DNA of 64,000 nt from an uncultured Eubacteriales bacterium (GCA_900314845.1 OMWV01000011.1:62001-126000), one strand, 5' to 3'. Shown: positions 52,636-61,795, counted from the first letter of the stretch. The notes: generated by a model not told the origin, from the sequence alone. Translations and numbers: made by a program.

Positions 52636-53937
52636 ATGGGATTGTTCGGCAGGAGCAAGAGCGACAAGGATAGGGAAGACAGGGAAATAGAGAAAGAAAC
52701 AGGTGCCGGTCAGGTGCCTGAACAAAAGGAAGAAAAAGAGGGCGGCGCTCAGCTGGATGACGCACAGGCCTATTATTTTCTGGGCACGGAGAGCCTGGAC
52801 AGAGGCGATGACGCGGCGGCCCAGAGCTACTTTACCCAGGCTGCCGGACTTGGATATGCGCCGGCTCAGTTTCAACTGGGTCTCATTTATGAGAATGGCA
52901 CTCAGACCCAGATCCCAGACCGCGAGGAGGCGGCCAGATGGTACAAGATGGCCGCTGAGAGCGGCGACGCGGCTTCTCAGTTCAACCTTGGCTATCTCTA
53001 TTATAATGACCAGGAAACAGACAGGAAGGAAGAAGGCCTTGGCTGGATAAAGAAAGCAGCCGAGGGAGGGGATGAGGCAGCCCAGGAATTCCTTGAATCG
53101 GTAAAGCATGTCATAGAGCAGAAAGTACAGGAAGCTCAGGAAAGGGCAAAGAGAAAGATCCTTGTGCAGAGAGTCCTGGACAGGGATGAGCTTTTCTTCA
53201 CCCTCTCCCCGACTACCCAGCATCCTTATGTCGAGACGGCAGAGAATGGGGAGGATAAGAGGGTTTATCTTTTTGTCAGCGAGGAAGCGGCTCATGATAA
53301 GGCAAAGGCCCTGGATCAGAGCGGCATGCCCGCCACGACGGTCAGATATTATAAGAAAAACTATCTGGATATCATCGGCGAGCTCTATACGCTGGGCGTC
53401 AACTCCATAAGGATCAATGAGGACGGCAGCGATTACGACGTATACCTTTACGATATTGCAAAGCGGAGAGATTTTTCAGAGCTTCCCGAGGACAAAAGGC
53501 CGGTAAGCAACCCTGCCCTCCAGTATTCCATGCTGATCTATATGCAGGAATTCAGGCGTAAGGTGGACAAGCCGGATGATGAGTACAGGCAGAAGATAGA
53601 CCGGCAGATGGTAAGGAATATGATAGAAGGCCGGTATCTGATGCCTTTCAGGGATTCTGAGGAAAAGGACAGCTCCCAGAAGCAGTTTGTTGTGCTCAAC
53701 AACAGCCGGAACAAGTTGAATTTTATCCCCATATTCACGGACAATATAGAATTTCAGAGATTCAGGATGCAGTTTAAGGAAGGGAAGGAACTGAAGCTCA
53801 TGGCCGCCGGTTTTTCAAATCTGGCTGACATGAAGCTGCCGGAAAAGGTAGAAGGATTTGTGATAAATCCGTTCACCACGGCGGTGCCTCTCCCCCAGGC
53901 TTATATAAAGAAGGTTGACGGTCAGAGAAAAGCATGA
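52636..53937 (+). CDS. Sel1-repeat protein with a C-terminal SseB-like domain
   Basis: A 433-residue protein. A charged N-terminus is followed by about three Sel1/TPR-type repeats at residues about 45-160 (AAAQSYFTQAAGLGYAPAQFQLGLIYENG, AARWYKMAAESGDAASQFNLGYLYY, GLGWIKKAAEGGDEAAQEFL). The middle (about 190-320) is unrecognised. The end (about 350-425) resembles the SseB N-terminal domain, with QFVVLNNSRNKLNFIPIFTD and KVEGFVINPFT. No signal peptide. The likely role is protein binding; the target is unknown. AAGGAG precedes ATG 52636. Its stop overlaps the next start (ATGA), so it is coupled to the radical SAM gene. Confidence 0.75.
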   Translation: MGLFGRSKSDKDREDREIEKETGAGQVPEQKEEKEGGAQLDDAQAYYFLGTESLDRGDDAAAQSYFTQAAGLGYAPAQFQLGLIYENGTQTQIPDREEAARWYKMAAESGDAASQFNLGYLYYNDQETDRKEEGLGWIKKAAEGGDEAAQEFLESVKHVIEQKVQEAQERAKRKILVQRVLDRDELFFTLSPTTQHPYVETAENGEDKRVYLFVSEEAAHDKAKALDQSGMPATTVRYYKKNYLDIIGELYTLGVNSIRINEDGSDYDVYLYDIAKRRDFSELPEDKRPVSNPALQYSMLIYMQEFRRKVDKPDDEYRQKIDRQMVRNMIEGRYLMPFRDSEEKDSSQKQFVVLNNSRNKLNFIPIFTDNIEFQRFRMQFKEGKELKLMAAGFSNLADMKLPEKVEGFVINPFTTAVPLPQAYIKKVDGQRKA

Positions 53938-55805
53938 AAAAACTGGCGCTTACGGACGACATATTGCTGAGTGTGGAAAAACCCGCCCGCTATCTGGGAA
54001 ATGAGATCAATGTGGTTATGAAGGATCTTGCCGACGTGAAGATCCGTTTTGCCATGTGCTTCCCGGATGTTTATGAGATCGGTATGTCCTATCTGGGCAT
54101 ACAGATCATCTATGACCTGTTAAACGCCAGGGAAGATGTCTGGTGCGAGAGAGTCTATTCTCCCTGGACGGACCTGGACGCAGTCATGAGGGAGAGAAAG
54201 ATCCCTCTTTTTGCCCTGGAATCGCAGGATCCGGTCCAAGACTTTGATTTTCTGGGCATCACCATCCAGTATGAGATGTGCTATACCAACATCCTTCAGG
54301 TGCTCGATCTGTCGGGCATCCCGCTTCTGGCCCGGGACAGGAAAGACGGGGATACCATAGTCATAGGCGGAGGCCCCTGCACATACAACCCGGAACCCAT
54401 AGCAGACTTTTTTGATATTTTCTACATAGGGGAAGGGGAGACCCAGTATTACAGACTGATGGACCTTTACAATGAGAGCAGAGAGCAGGGACTTTCAAGG
54501 AAGGAATTCCTGATCCGGGCAGCGTCTATTCCGGGTCTTTATGTTCCCTCGCTCTATGAGCCCACCTACAAGGAGGATGGGACCATAGCCTGTGTCCGCC
54601 CTCTGGTCCCCGGCATACCGGAGAAGATCAGCAGGCAGGTGGTGACAGACTTAAATGACGTCACATATCCCGAGAAGCCCTTGATCCCTTTTATCAAGGT
54701 GACCCAGGACAGGATCGTGCTTGAGATCATGAGGGGCTGCATCAGGGGCTGCCGTTTTTGCCAGGCAGGCATGGTCTACAGGCCGGACAGGCAGAGAGAC
54801 CTTTCCTTCCTGATAGACAAGGCGCAGAAGATGATAGAGGCGACGGGGCACGACGAGATATCGCTCAGTTCCCTCAGCTCCAGTGATTATGCCTGCCTTC
54901 CGGAGCTGACCCAGTATCTGATCGACGAGTGCCAGAAGAAGAATATCAATATTTCTCTGCCCTCCCTGAGAATAGACGCCTTTTCCCTGGATGTCATGTC
55001 AAAGGTACAGGACGTGAGAAAGAGCAGTCTGACATTTGCCCCCGAGGCCGGGACGCAGAGAATGAGGAATGTGATAAATAAAGGCCTGACCGAGGAGGAT
55101 ATCCTGGGCGGGGCCATGCAGGCCTTTATCGGCGGCTGGTCCAGGATAAAGCTCTACTTCATGCTGGGACTTCCGACGGAGACAGACGAGGATGTGGAGG
55201 GGATCGCTCTTCTGGCTGATAAGATCGCCAGTGAATTCTACAGTATTCCCAAGGAGGAACGCCCGAACAGCAAGAGAGTAGAGATCGTATCCAGTACTTC
55301 CTTCTTCGTCCCCAAACCCTTCACGCCATTTCAGTGGTGCCGCCAGGCGACAAAGGATGAGTTCGTGGAAAAGCAGAAGCTCTTGAGCCGCAAGATGCAC
55401 AGCGTGCTCAACCACCGGAGCCTCAAGTATAACTGGCATGAATTTGATCTGTCCCTGCTGGAGGGAGTATTTGCCAGGGGAGACAGGAGGCTGTGCAGCG
55501 TGATCCTGACCGCCTACCAAAACGGCTGCATCTATGATGCCTGGTCAGAGTATTTCAAGGTGGATGTCTGGAGAGAGGCTTTTGAAAAATGCTCTGTAGA
55601 TCCGGCCTTTTATATCCACAGGGAGAGGCCTCTGGATGAAATTTTTCCCTGGGATCACATAGATATCGGCGTCAGCAGAAGGTTCCTGGAAAGAGAGTAC
55701 AAAAGGGCCAGACAGGGCCTGATCACTCCAAATTGCAGGCAGAGCTGTTCTGGCTGCGGCTGTGGACAGTATAAGACAGGGGTGTGCTATGAAACTCAGG
55801 ATTAA
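53934..55805 (+). CDS. B12-binding-like radical SAM protein (TIGR03960 type)
   Basis: A 623-residue protein with an N-terminal cobalamin-binding-like region (about 30-170: MCFPDVYEIGMSYLGIQI, IGGGPCTYNPEPIADFF) and a radical SAM core with GCIRGCRFCQAGMVYRPDR near residue 265. The C-terminus has SCSGCGCGQY. In Clostridia it is the first of a conserved trio with DUF2344 and RNase G; the reaction is unknown but an RNA or ribosome link is suspected from that context. It overlaps the preceding stop by 4 bases and the DUF2344 start by 17. Confidence 0.9.
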   Translation: MKKLALTDDILLSVEKPARYLGNEINVVMKDLADVKIRFAMCFPDVYEIGMSYLGIQIIYDLLNAREDVWCERVYSPWTDLDAVMRERKIPLFALESQDPVQDFDFLGITIQYEMCYTNILQVLDLSGIPLLARDRKDGDTIVIGGGPCTYNPEPIADFFDIFYIGEGETQYYRLMDLYNESREQGLSRKEFLIRAASIPGLYVPSLYEPTYKEDGTIACVRPLVPGIPEKISRQVVTDLNDVTYPEKPLIPFIKVTQDRIVLEIMRGCIRGCRFCQAGMVYRPDRQRDLSFLIDKAQKMIEATGHDEISLSSLSSSDYACLPELTQYLIDECQKKNINISLPSLRIDAFSLDVMSKVQDVRKSSLTFAPEAGTQRMRNVINKGLTEEDILGGAMQAFIGGWSRIKLYFMLGLPTETDEDVEGIALLADKIASEFYSIPKEERPNSKRVEIVSSTSFFVPKPFTPFQWCRQATKDEFVEKQKLLSRKMHSVLNHRSLKYNWHEFDLSLLEGVFARGDRRLCSVILTAYQNGCIYDAWSEYFKVDVWREAFEKCSVDPAFYIHRERPLDEIFPWDHIDIGVSRRFLEREYKRARQGLITPNCRQSCSGCGCGQYKTGVCYETQD

Positions 55806-56538
55806 GTTCAGTAAGAAGGGTGAGATGAAGTTTATCGGCCACCTGGATATCATGAGATATTTTCAGAAGGCCCTGCGCAGAGCCGGTTACGATATGGTAT
55901 ACTCCAAAGGTTTTCACCCCCATCCCGTCATGTCATTTGCCTCGCCCCTGGGCCTCGGCCTGGAGAGCCTGGGCGAGTATATGGATATAGAGACGGCATC
56001 TGCTCTTCCTATGGATCAGATGCAGGAGAACCTGGATGAGCAGATGGCAGAGGGAATGAAGATCCTTAAGGTCGTCCGGCTGGATGATGGGGCAAAGAAT
56101 TCCATGTCAATATTTGCCGGGGCAGATTACAGGGTCTCATTCCGCCAGGGCTTTCGGGAGGCAGACCAGCCGGAATCTGAGCCCAGGCTTTTTAGCCGGG
56201 ATCAGGTCAGCACATTTTTGGCTGCGGATTCTATCCTTGTGAGGAAGAAGACAAAGAAAAGCGAGATAGACCTTGATATCCGGCCTCTGATCTTTGATAT
56301 GGTGCTGGAAGATGGGGGCACGCTTTTTATGAGCCTTTCGGCCGGCAGCGCGGCAAACTTAAAGCCGGAGCTTGTCATAAGCGCCATGTGCAGCACCTTT
56401 TCCCTTGCCTACGATCCCTATCAGCTCCTGATCACAAGATTGGAGATGTACGCGGACCAGGGGAAAGACGGAAGACGGGATCTTGTGCCCCTGGACAGAT
56501 ATCAGATCTGGCAGGGGGAGAAGCAGGAGGATCCATGA
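55789..56538 (+). CDS. DUF2344 family protein (TIGR03936)
   Basis: A 249-residue protein with LRIKFSKKGEMKFIGHLDIMRYFQKALRRAGYDMVYSKGFHPHP, the family N-terminus. It is found as a separate gene here, whereas in some bacteria it is fused to the radical SAM protein; function is unknown. ATG 55789 overlaps the previous gene by 17 bases, with AGGGG upstream, and its stop overlaps the rng start (ATGA). The tight overlaps imply balanced synthesis of the three proteins. Confidence 0.9.
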   Translation: MKLRIKFSKKGEMKFIGHLDIMRYFQKALRRAGYDMVYSKGFHPHPVMSFASPLGLGLESLGEYMDIETASALPMDQMQENLDEQMAEGMKILKVVRLDDGAKNSMSIFAGADYRVSFRQGFREADQPESEPRLFSRDQVSTFLAADSILVRKKTKKSEIDLDIRPLIFDMVLEDGGTLFMSLSAGSAANLKPELVISAMCSTFSLAYDPYQLLITRLEMYADQGKDGRRDLVPLDRYQIWQGEKQEDP

Positions 56539-57752
56539 AGACAGAAATCGTCATCACGTCTAAGGGCACAAGTATCCTGAGCTGTCAGTATGAAGATGAC
56601 AAACTCTATGAGATCTGGCTGGAGCCCGCCGGTCCTCACATCCGCCTGGGAGATATCTATCTGGGCAAGGTCAAGAATATCGTAAAAAATCTGAATGCCG
56701 CCTTTGTCGAGATCCGGCCCTCCGTTATGGGTTATTACTCTCTGCGGGACAATAAGTCTCACCACTTTGCCAATGTAAAGAAAAATGACAGGCTCTGTGA
56801 GGGAGACGAGATCCTTGTGCAGGTGGACGGGGAGAATATAAAGGCCAAGGAATGGCAGCTGACAGGCAAGATCAGCATACAGGGCAGCAGCTGCGTATAT
56901 TTTCCCGGCGGCAGCGGGGTGCGCGTATCCCGCAAGATAAAGGATCCCGTGCTGAGAGACCACTTAAAAGAGCTGGCCTTGGCTGAAGATCTTCCGGGTG
57001 GAGTGACCATACGGACAGCAGCCTCCTCGGCGGATGACAGGAACATTGCCATTGAGCTGAGGGAACTGGCCCATGAGGGGGAGAATGTCATGGCCTCCTA
57101 CAAGACCAGAACATGCGGGTCCCTTTTGCGGGCGGGAGAGAGCATTTTCATGCAGATGATAAAGAGGCATATCTGCGACCCCGACTGTGTGATCACGACA
57201 GATCTGCCCCGGGTCTATGAGCAGGTCTCATCCTATATCAGCAGCATGAGGCTGGATGCAGGCAGCCCGGCTCCTCAGGTCAGGCTCTATGAGGATGAGA
57301 ACTTTTCTCTCACAAATCTCAAGGGCATAAATGATCAGATAGAAAAAGCCTGCTCAAGGAGAGTCTGGCTCAGGTCCGGAGGCTATCTGATCATAGACAA
57401 TACGGAAGCCATGTCTGTCATAGACGTCAACACCGGGAAAAATATCAGGCGCGCTGACACGGAAAAGCTCTTTTTCGAGACAAATATGGAGGCAGCCTGT
57501 GAGGTCATGCGGCAGATCCGCCTGCGAAATCTCTCAGGTATGATCCTGGTTGATTTTATCAATATGCGCAGCGAGGAGCATAAAAGCCAGCTATTTGTAA
57601 AGGCCAGAGAGCTGGCCCAGGCTGATCCCATCCAGACGTCGGTCATAGACCTTACGGCCCTGCAGATCCTTGAGATCACCAGGAGAAGGTCCAGACACTC
57701 CCTGCAGGAGATGCTGGGGGCGGAAGGAAATAAGCCGAAAACTGTTGACTAG
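56535..57752 (+). CDS. rng: Ribonuclease G (short form)
   Basis: Single-strand-specific endonuclease that matures rRNA and degrades mRNA. The 405 residues contain the S1 domain (IYLGKVKNIVKNLNAAFVEIR), the 5'-sensor and RNase H-like region and the DNase I-like catalytic part with AMSVIDVNTGK and ILVDFINMRSEEHK, whose aspartates bind magnesium. The protein ends soon after LQILEITRRRSRHSLQEML and so lacks the CPxC zinc-link and the C-terminal small domain of E. coli RNase G (about 490 residues). AGGAGG precedes ATG 56535. The last gene of the operon begun at 52636; the rplU promoter overlaps its stop. Confidence 0.93.
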   Translation: MKTEIVITSKGTSILSCQYEDDKLYEIWLEPAGPHIRLGDIYLGKVKNIVKNLNAAFVEIRPSVMGYYSLRDNKSHHFANVKKNDRLCEGDEILVQVDGENIKAKEWQLTGKISIQGSSCVYFPGGSGVRVSRKIKDPVLRDHLKELALAEDLPGGVTIRTAASSADDRNIAIELRELAHEGENVMASYKTRTCGSLLRAGESIFMQMIKRHICDPDCVITTDLPRVYEQVSSYISSMRLDAGSPAPQVRLYEDENFSLTNLKGINDQIEKACSRRVWLRSGGYLIIDNTEAMSVIDVNTGKNIRRADTEKLFFETNMEAACEVMRQIRLRNLSGMILVDFINMRSEEHKSQLFVKARELAQADPIQTSVIDLTALQILEITRRRSRHSLQEMLGAEGNKPKTVD

Positions 57753-57773
57753 AGCACGCAGGTATGCTAAAAT
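57745..57773 (+). promoter_or_regulatory. Sigma-A promoter of the rplU-prp-rpmA operon
   Basis: TTGACT (57745-57750), a 17-base spacer and TAAAAT (57768-57773). The -35 lies in the final codons of rng. Confidence 0.8.
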
Positions 57774-57779
57774 ACTACG

Positions 57780-57856
57780 GATGCCGCACAGCGAGGTCTA
57801 AATTCACAATAGCGTGATGCCGAAGCTGGCGAGTAATGATAAGGAGGGTGCCTTAC
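57780..57856 (+). ncRNA. L21 leader RNA, candidate
   Basis: The rplU leader contains CGAGGTC and AAGCTGGCGAG, elements I associate with the Firmicute L21 leader, placed just before the AAGGAGG ribosome site. L21 leaders are thought to bind L21 for autoregulation. The fold was not computed. Confidence 0.55.
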
Positions 57857-58165
57857 ATGTACGCAATTATTGCAACAGGCGGAAAGCAGTACAAGGTTGC
57901 CGAAGGCGATTACGTAAGAGTTGAGAAGCTCGGCGTTGAGCCCGGCGCACAGGTTGTATTCGATCAGGTTCTTGTTGTGGGCGGAGACGATGTAAAGGTC
58001 GGCAATCCCACGGTTGCCGGCGCTACTGTAACAGCTACAGCTGTTGTTAACGGCAAGGCTAAGAAGGTCATCGTTTACAAGTACAAGCCGAAGACCGGCT
58101 ACCACAAGAAGAATGGCCACAGACAGGCTTTTACGCAGGTCAGGATCGACAAGATCAACGCTTAA
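57857..58165 (+). CDS. rplU: 50S ribosomal protein L21
   Basis: The 102-residue product reads [24 protein letters not shown], and ends with [22 protein letters not shown], both L21 hallmarks. ATG 57857 has AAGGAGG 10 bases upstream. It opens the classic rplU-prp-rpmA operon. Confidence 0.98.
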   Translation: MYAIIATGGKQYKVAEGDYVRVEKLGVEPGAQVVFDQVLVVGGDDVKVGNPTVAGATVTATAVVNGKAKKVIVYKYKPKTGYHKKNGHRQAFTQVRIDKINA

Positions 58166-58175
58166 TATCTGAAGA

Positions 58176-58499
58176 ATGATCAACGTAACTATTTACAGAG
58201 ACAAGGACGGCCGTTATAAGGGATTTGTCAGCAGAGGACATGCGGACTATGCGGACGAGGGCCTTGATATCGTCTGCAGCGCTGTGTCAGTTCTGGTCAT
58301 AGGGACAGCAAACTCTATAGAGAAGCTTACAGATGACAGGATCGTCAGCGATGACAGTCAGGATGGTCTTATAAAAGTGGATTTTCCGGATGGGCTTGAC
58401 CACGACGGAGACCTGCTGATGAAGGCCATGCAGATGAACCTGCAGTCCATAGAGGAATCTTACAGCGGTCATATAAAGCTAAACATTGAGGAGGTGTAA
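58176..58499 (+). CDS. prp: Ribosomal-processing cysteine protease Prp
   Basis: Cysteine protease that trims the N-terminal extension from L27 in Firmicutes, an essential step. The 107 residues hold the catalytic pair: His in RGHADYADEG and Cys in DIVCSAVSVLVIG. The target is encoded 3 bases downstream and has the recognition motif. No clear ribosome site precedes ATG 58176, so it may be coupled to rplU, 10 bases upstream. Confidence 0.96.
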   Translation: MINVTIYRDKDGRYKGFVSRGHADYADEGLDIVCSAVSVLVIGTANSIEKLTDDRIVSDDSQDGLIKVDFPDGLDHDGDLLMKAMQMNLQSIEESYSGHIKLNIEEV

Positions 58500-58502
58500 C
58501 TC

Positions 58503-58811
58503 ATGTTGAAGATGAACCTTCAGTTCTTCGCTCATAAAAAGGGTGTCGGCTCCACAAAGAACGGACGTGACTCTGAGGCCAAGAGACTTGGCGCCAAGAG
58601 GGCAGACGGACAGTTTGTCAAGGCAGGCAACATTCTCTACAGACAGCGCGGAACAAAGATACATCCCGGACTTAACGTAGGCAGAGGCGGAGACGATACA
58701 CTTTTTGCATGCGCGGACGGAATCGTAAGATTTGAACGTCTTGGCAGATCAAAGAAGCAGGTATCTGTTTATCCCGTTGAGGCTCCTGCAGCACCTGCTG
58801 CTCAGCAGTAA
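58503..58811 (+). CDS. rpmA: 50S ribosomal protein L27 with cleavable N-terminal extension
   Basis: L27 reaches into the peptidyl transferase centre. The 102 residues begin with the extension [10 protein letters not shown], followed by [20 protein letters not shown]. Prp cuts after QFFA to expose the mature end. The C-terminus has an Ala/Pro-rich tail. GAGGAGG lies before ATG 58503. Confidence 0.98.
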   Translation: MLKMNLQFFAHKKGVGSTKNGRDSEAKRLGAKRADGQFVKAGNILYRQRGTKIHPGLNVGRGGDDTLFACADGIVRFERLGRSKKQVSVYPVEAPAAPAAQQ

Positions 58812-58858
58812 GTGCCGGTGAGACGGTTTTTGATCTTATAATATAACAAAGATTTTTT

Positions 58859-58889
58859 ACGGCTTCAGATTCATATTTGAAGCCGTTTT
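58859..58889 (+). terminator. Rho-independent terminator after rpmA
   Basis: ACGGCTTCA (58859-58867) and TGAAGCCGT (58878-58886) form a 9-base stem followed by TTTC. The tail is short, so partial read-through into obgE is possible. A TATAAT at 58837-58842 has no matching -35. Confidence 0.75.
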
Positions 58890-58916
58890 CTGACTGAAAA
58901 AGGAGGCAGGATCCGG

Positions 58917-60209
58917 ATGTTTGCAGACCGTGTTGACATATATTTACGCTCGGGCAAGGGCGGAGACGGTCACGTCAGCTTCAGGCGGGAGCTCTATGTC
59001 CCCGCGGGCGGTCCCAACGGCGGAGACGGCGGCCGGGGCGGAGACGTTATCATTCAGGTGGATAAGGGCATGAACACCCTGGGCGATTTCAGACACAATA
59101 AGAAGTACTGTGCCGGGAACGGCAAGGAAGGCGGCAAGAATCGCTGCCACGGAGCCGACGGGGAAGATCTTGTCATCAAGGTGCCCGAGGGCACGGTGAT
59201 CCGGGATACGAAGACCGGACTTGTCATCACAGACATGTCCATGGGCAACGACAGGTTCGTCATCCTGAAAGGCGGCCGGGGCGGCAAGGGCAATATGCAC
59301 TATGCCACGTCCACGATGCAGGCGCCCAAGTATGCCCAGCCGGGACAGCCTGCCCAGGAACTGTACGTAAGCCTGGAACTGAAGCTCATAGCTGATGTCG
59401 GTCTCGTCGGCTTCCCCAACGTAGGCAAATCGACCCTCATATCCCGGGTGACAAACGCAAGGCCCAAGATCGCGGATTACCATTTTACGACTCTTGTGCC
59501 GAACCTGGGCGTCGTCGACTTTGGTGACGGCGGAAAGGGATTTATCATAGCGGATATTCCGGGTATCATAGAGGGAGCCTCCCAGGGCGCCGGGCTGGGC
59601 CTGGAGTTCCTCAGGCATATAGACAGGACCCGGGTCATCATCCACATCGTTGACGCGGCGGGAGTCGAGGGCAGAGATCCTGTGGAGGATATCCGCAGCA
59701 TCAATGCGGAGCTGGCAGCCTACAAGCCGGAACTGGCCCGCAGACCGCAGGTCATAGCGGCCAATAAGATAGATGCCCTGGCAGATGGGGCCCAGTCTGA
59801 GAATGTGCAGAGGATAATAGACCAGTTTGAGCCGGAAGGGATAAAGGTATTTCCCATATCTGCCGTAAGCGGGCAGGGCGTAAAAGAGCTCCTTTATCAT
59901 GTGAGGAATATGCTGGATGAGCTTGGCGGGGAACCCTTTGTGTATCAGCAGGAGTATTTTCCCCAGGACCACCAGGAGAGGGAACAGGAACCTTATACCG
60001 TCAGCGTCGATAAGGACGGCGTCTTTGTTGTCGAGGGTCCCCGCATAGAAAGGATGCTCGGCTATACAAATCTCGAGTCGGAGAAGGGATTCGAATTCTT
60101 CCAGAACTTCATGAAGGAGAATGACGTTCTGAAGAAACTGGAGGAACTTGGAATAGAGGACGGCGACACCGTAAGGATCTACGGACACGAATTTGACTAT
60201 TATAAATAG
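58917..60209 (+). CDS. obgE: GTPase Obg
   Basis: Essential GTPase for late 50S assembly and stress response. The 430 residues have the glycine-rich Obg fold (1-158, with many GG repeats such as PNGGDGGRGGD), the G domain with GFPNVGKSTLIS near 165, TTLVPNLGVV, DIPGIIEGA and NKID, and the C-terminal OCT domain ending in VRIYGHEFDYY. AAAGGAGG precedes ATG 58917. Common order rpmA-obg-yhbY-nadD is followed. Confidence 0.98.
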   Translation: MFADRVDIYLRSGKGGDGHVSFRRELYVPAGGPNGGDGGRGGDVIIQVDKGMNTLGDFRHNKKYCAGNGKEGGKNRCHGADGEDLVIKVPEGTVIRDTKTGLVITDMSMGNDRFVILKGGRGGKGNMHYATSTMQAPKYAQPGQPAQELYVSLELKLIADVGLVGFPNVGKSTLISRVTNARPKIADYHFTTLVPNLGVVDFGDGGKGFIIADIPGIIEGASQGAGLGLEFLRHIDRTRVIIHIVDAAGVEGRDPVEDIRSINAELAAYKPELARRPQVIAANKIDALADGAQSENVQRIIDQFEPEGIKVFPISAVSGQGVKELLYHVRNMLDELGGEPFVYQQEYFPQDHQEREQEPYTVSVDKDGVFVVEGPRIERMLGYTNLESEKGFEFFQNFMKENDVLKKLEELGIEDGDTVRIYGHEFDYYK

Positions 60210-60226
60210 ATCGGAAAAGGAAGAAT

Positions 60227-60523
60227 ATGATAAGAAACAGCAAGCAGCGTGCGTATCTTAAGAGTCTTGCCATGGATATGACTCCCATCCTGCAGATAGG
60301 CAAGGACGGGGTCAGCCCTGATTTTATAAATTCAGTCAGCCAGGCCCTGGAAGCCAGGGAACTGATAAAGATCTCTGTGCTCAAGAGCTGTGATGACGAT
60401 GTGAAGGAACTCGTGCAGACAGTTTCTGAGAGAACTCACAGCGAAGTTGTCCAGTCTATCGGGAGAAAGATCGTTCTCTATAAGGAGGGCAAGGAGGACA
60501 AGCGCAGGATCATCCTCCCCTGA
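60227..60523 (+). CDS. yhbY: YhbY/CRM-domain RNA-binding protein
   Basis: A 98-residue single CRM-domain protein that associates with pre-50S particles. The signature is KQRAYLKSLAMDMTPILQIGKDGVSP with the GKxG loop, and the end IGRKIVLYKEG. GGAAAAGGAAGA precedes ATG 60227. nadD follows 13 bases after the stop. Confidence 0.94.
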   Translation: MIRNSKQRAYLKSLAMDMTPILQIGKDGVSPDFINSVSQALEARELIKISVLKSCDDDVKELVQTVSERTHSEVVQSIGRKIVLYKEGKEDKRRIILP

Positions 60524-60536
60524 AGGCAAGAGAGAT

Positions 60537-61148
60537 ATGACAAGAAAAAAGACAGGTATACTCGGCGGGACATTCAATCCGGTCCATATGGTGCATATGA
60601 TCCTGGCGGAGAATGCCTACCGGGATTTTTCTCTGGATGAGATCATTCTGCTCCCCAGCGGTTCGCCTCCCCACAAGGCCGGCAGAAATATCGCACCGGC
60701 GGCGGACCGGCTCAATATGCTGAAGATAGCAGCCAGGGATATCCCCTATTTCAGGGTATCGGATCTGGAGATCCGGCGGCAGGGCTACAGCTACACGGCG
60801 GATACGCTTGATAAGCTGCGGGTGGATCAGCCAGATACGGATTTTTACTTTATCATGGGCGGAGATTCTCTTTTCCAGCTGGAGAGCTGGCATGAGCCGG
60901 AGAGGGTCATGAGAGACTGCACGATCCTGGCGGCTGTCAGGAACAATGTAAAGGCAGACGCTTTTATTGCCCGGGCTTCTTATCTGAGGGAAAAGTACGG
61001 CGCTCATATCAGGCTCATGGATCTGCCGGATATTGAACTGTCTTCCAGCGAGATTAGAGACAGGTGCGGCAGGGGGCGGTCTGTCCGCTTTATGGTGCCC
61101 GCCGGCGTGGAGGATTATATCAGGGAAAAGGGCCTGTACCGCGGGTAG
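60537..61148 (+). CDS. nadD: Nicotinate-nucleotide adenylyltransferase
   Basis: Makes deamido-NAD from nicotinate mononucleotide and ATP. The 203 residues have the nucleotide-binding GILGGTFNPVHMVHM, where the HxGH glycine is Val but both histidines are kept, and the C-terminal SSSEIRDR loop (usually ISSTxIR). ATG 60537 follows GGCAAGAGAG; the upstream frame is inside yhbY. It is paired with yqeK 39 bases on. Confidence 0.95.
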   Translation: MTRKKTGILGGTFNPVHMVHMILAENAYRDFSLDEIILLPSGSPPHKAGRNIAPAADRLNMLKIAARDIPYFRVSDLEIRRQGYSYTADTLDKLRVDQPDTDFYFIMGGDSLFQLESWHEPERVMRDCTILAAVRNNVKADAFIARASYLREKYGAHIRLMDLPDIELSSSEIRDRCGRGRSVRFMVPAGVEDYIREKGLYRG

Positions 61149-61187
61149 AGCCGGTTTTTGGCCGGAATAGGGTTAGAGGGTGATAGT

Positions 61188-61772
61188 ATGTCATTTAAGG
61201 ATTTAGATGAGATAGAGAAAGAACTGAAGAAGATTCAGAATGAAAAAAGATTCAGACATACGACCGGCGTCGAGTACACGTCAGCCTGCCTGGCTATGCG
61301 CTGGGGAGCGGATCTTCACAAGGCTCTGCTGGCAGGCCTTCTCCATGACTGTGCCAAGCATATGAAGCCCCAGGATCTGCTGAAAGAATGCATTGAGAAG
61401 AAGATCCCCTATACAAAAGCTCAGGAGCGCAGCCCCTTCCTTCTCCACGGCCCTGTCGGAGCCTACTTTGCCAGAAACAAGTACGGGGTAAAGGATCAGG
61501 AAGTCCTGGGTGCCATCACATGGCATACGACAGGAAGGCCCGGCATGACTCTGCTGGAGAAAATTGTTTTTACAGCGGATTACATAGAGCCCGGCAGGGA
61601 TCAGGCGCCGGACCTTGAGAGACTGAGGCAGATGGCCTTTACGGACCTGGACGGAGCCGTGGTCCTTATACTCAGGCAGACTCTGGATTATCTGGAAGAG
61701 AGCGGGGCCCAGATAGATCCCATGACCAGAGACACATATGAATATTATAGAAAAATGAAACGGGAAGTCTGA
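61188..61772 (+). CDS. yqeK: HD-domain Ap4A hydrolase YqeK
   Basis: A 194-residue HD-superfamily phosphohydrolase that splits diadenosine tetraphosphate into ADP in Firmicutes. The metal motifs are RHTTGVEYTSACLA, LLHDCAKHM and ITWHTTG, with DYIEPGRD. GAGGGTGAT precedes ATG 61188. In many relatives rsfS follows; here a strong terminator does. Confidence 0.92.
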   Translation: MSFKDLDEIEKELKKIQNEKRFRHTTGVEYTSACLAMRWGADLHKALLAGLLHDCAKHMKPQDLLKECIEKKIPYTKAQERSPFLLHGPVGAYFARNKYGVKDQEVLGAITWHTTGRPGMTLLEKIVFTADYIEPGRDQAPDLERLRQMAFTDLDGAVVLILRQTLDYLEESGAQIDPMTRDTYEYYRKMKREV

Positions 61773-61795
61773 TCATCTCTTCCGACTCTCAGATG

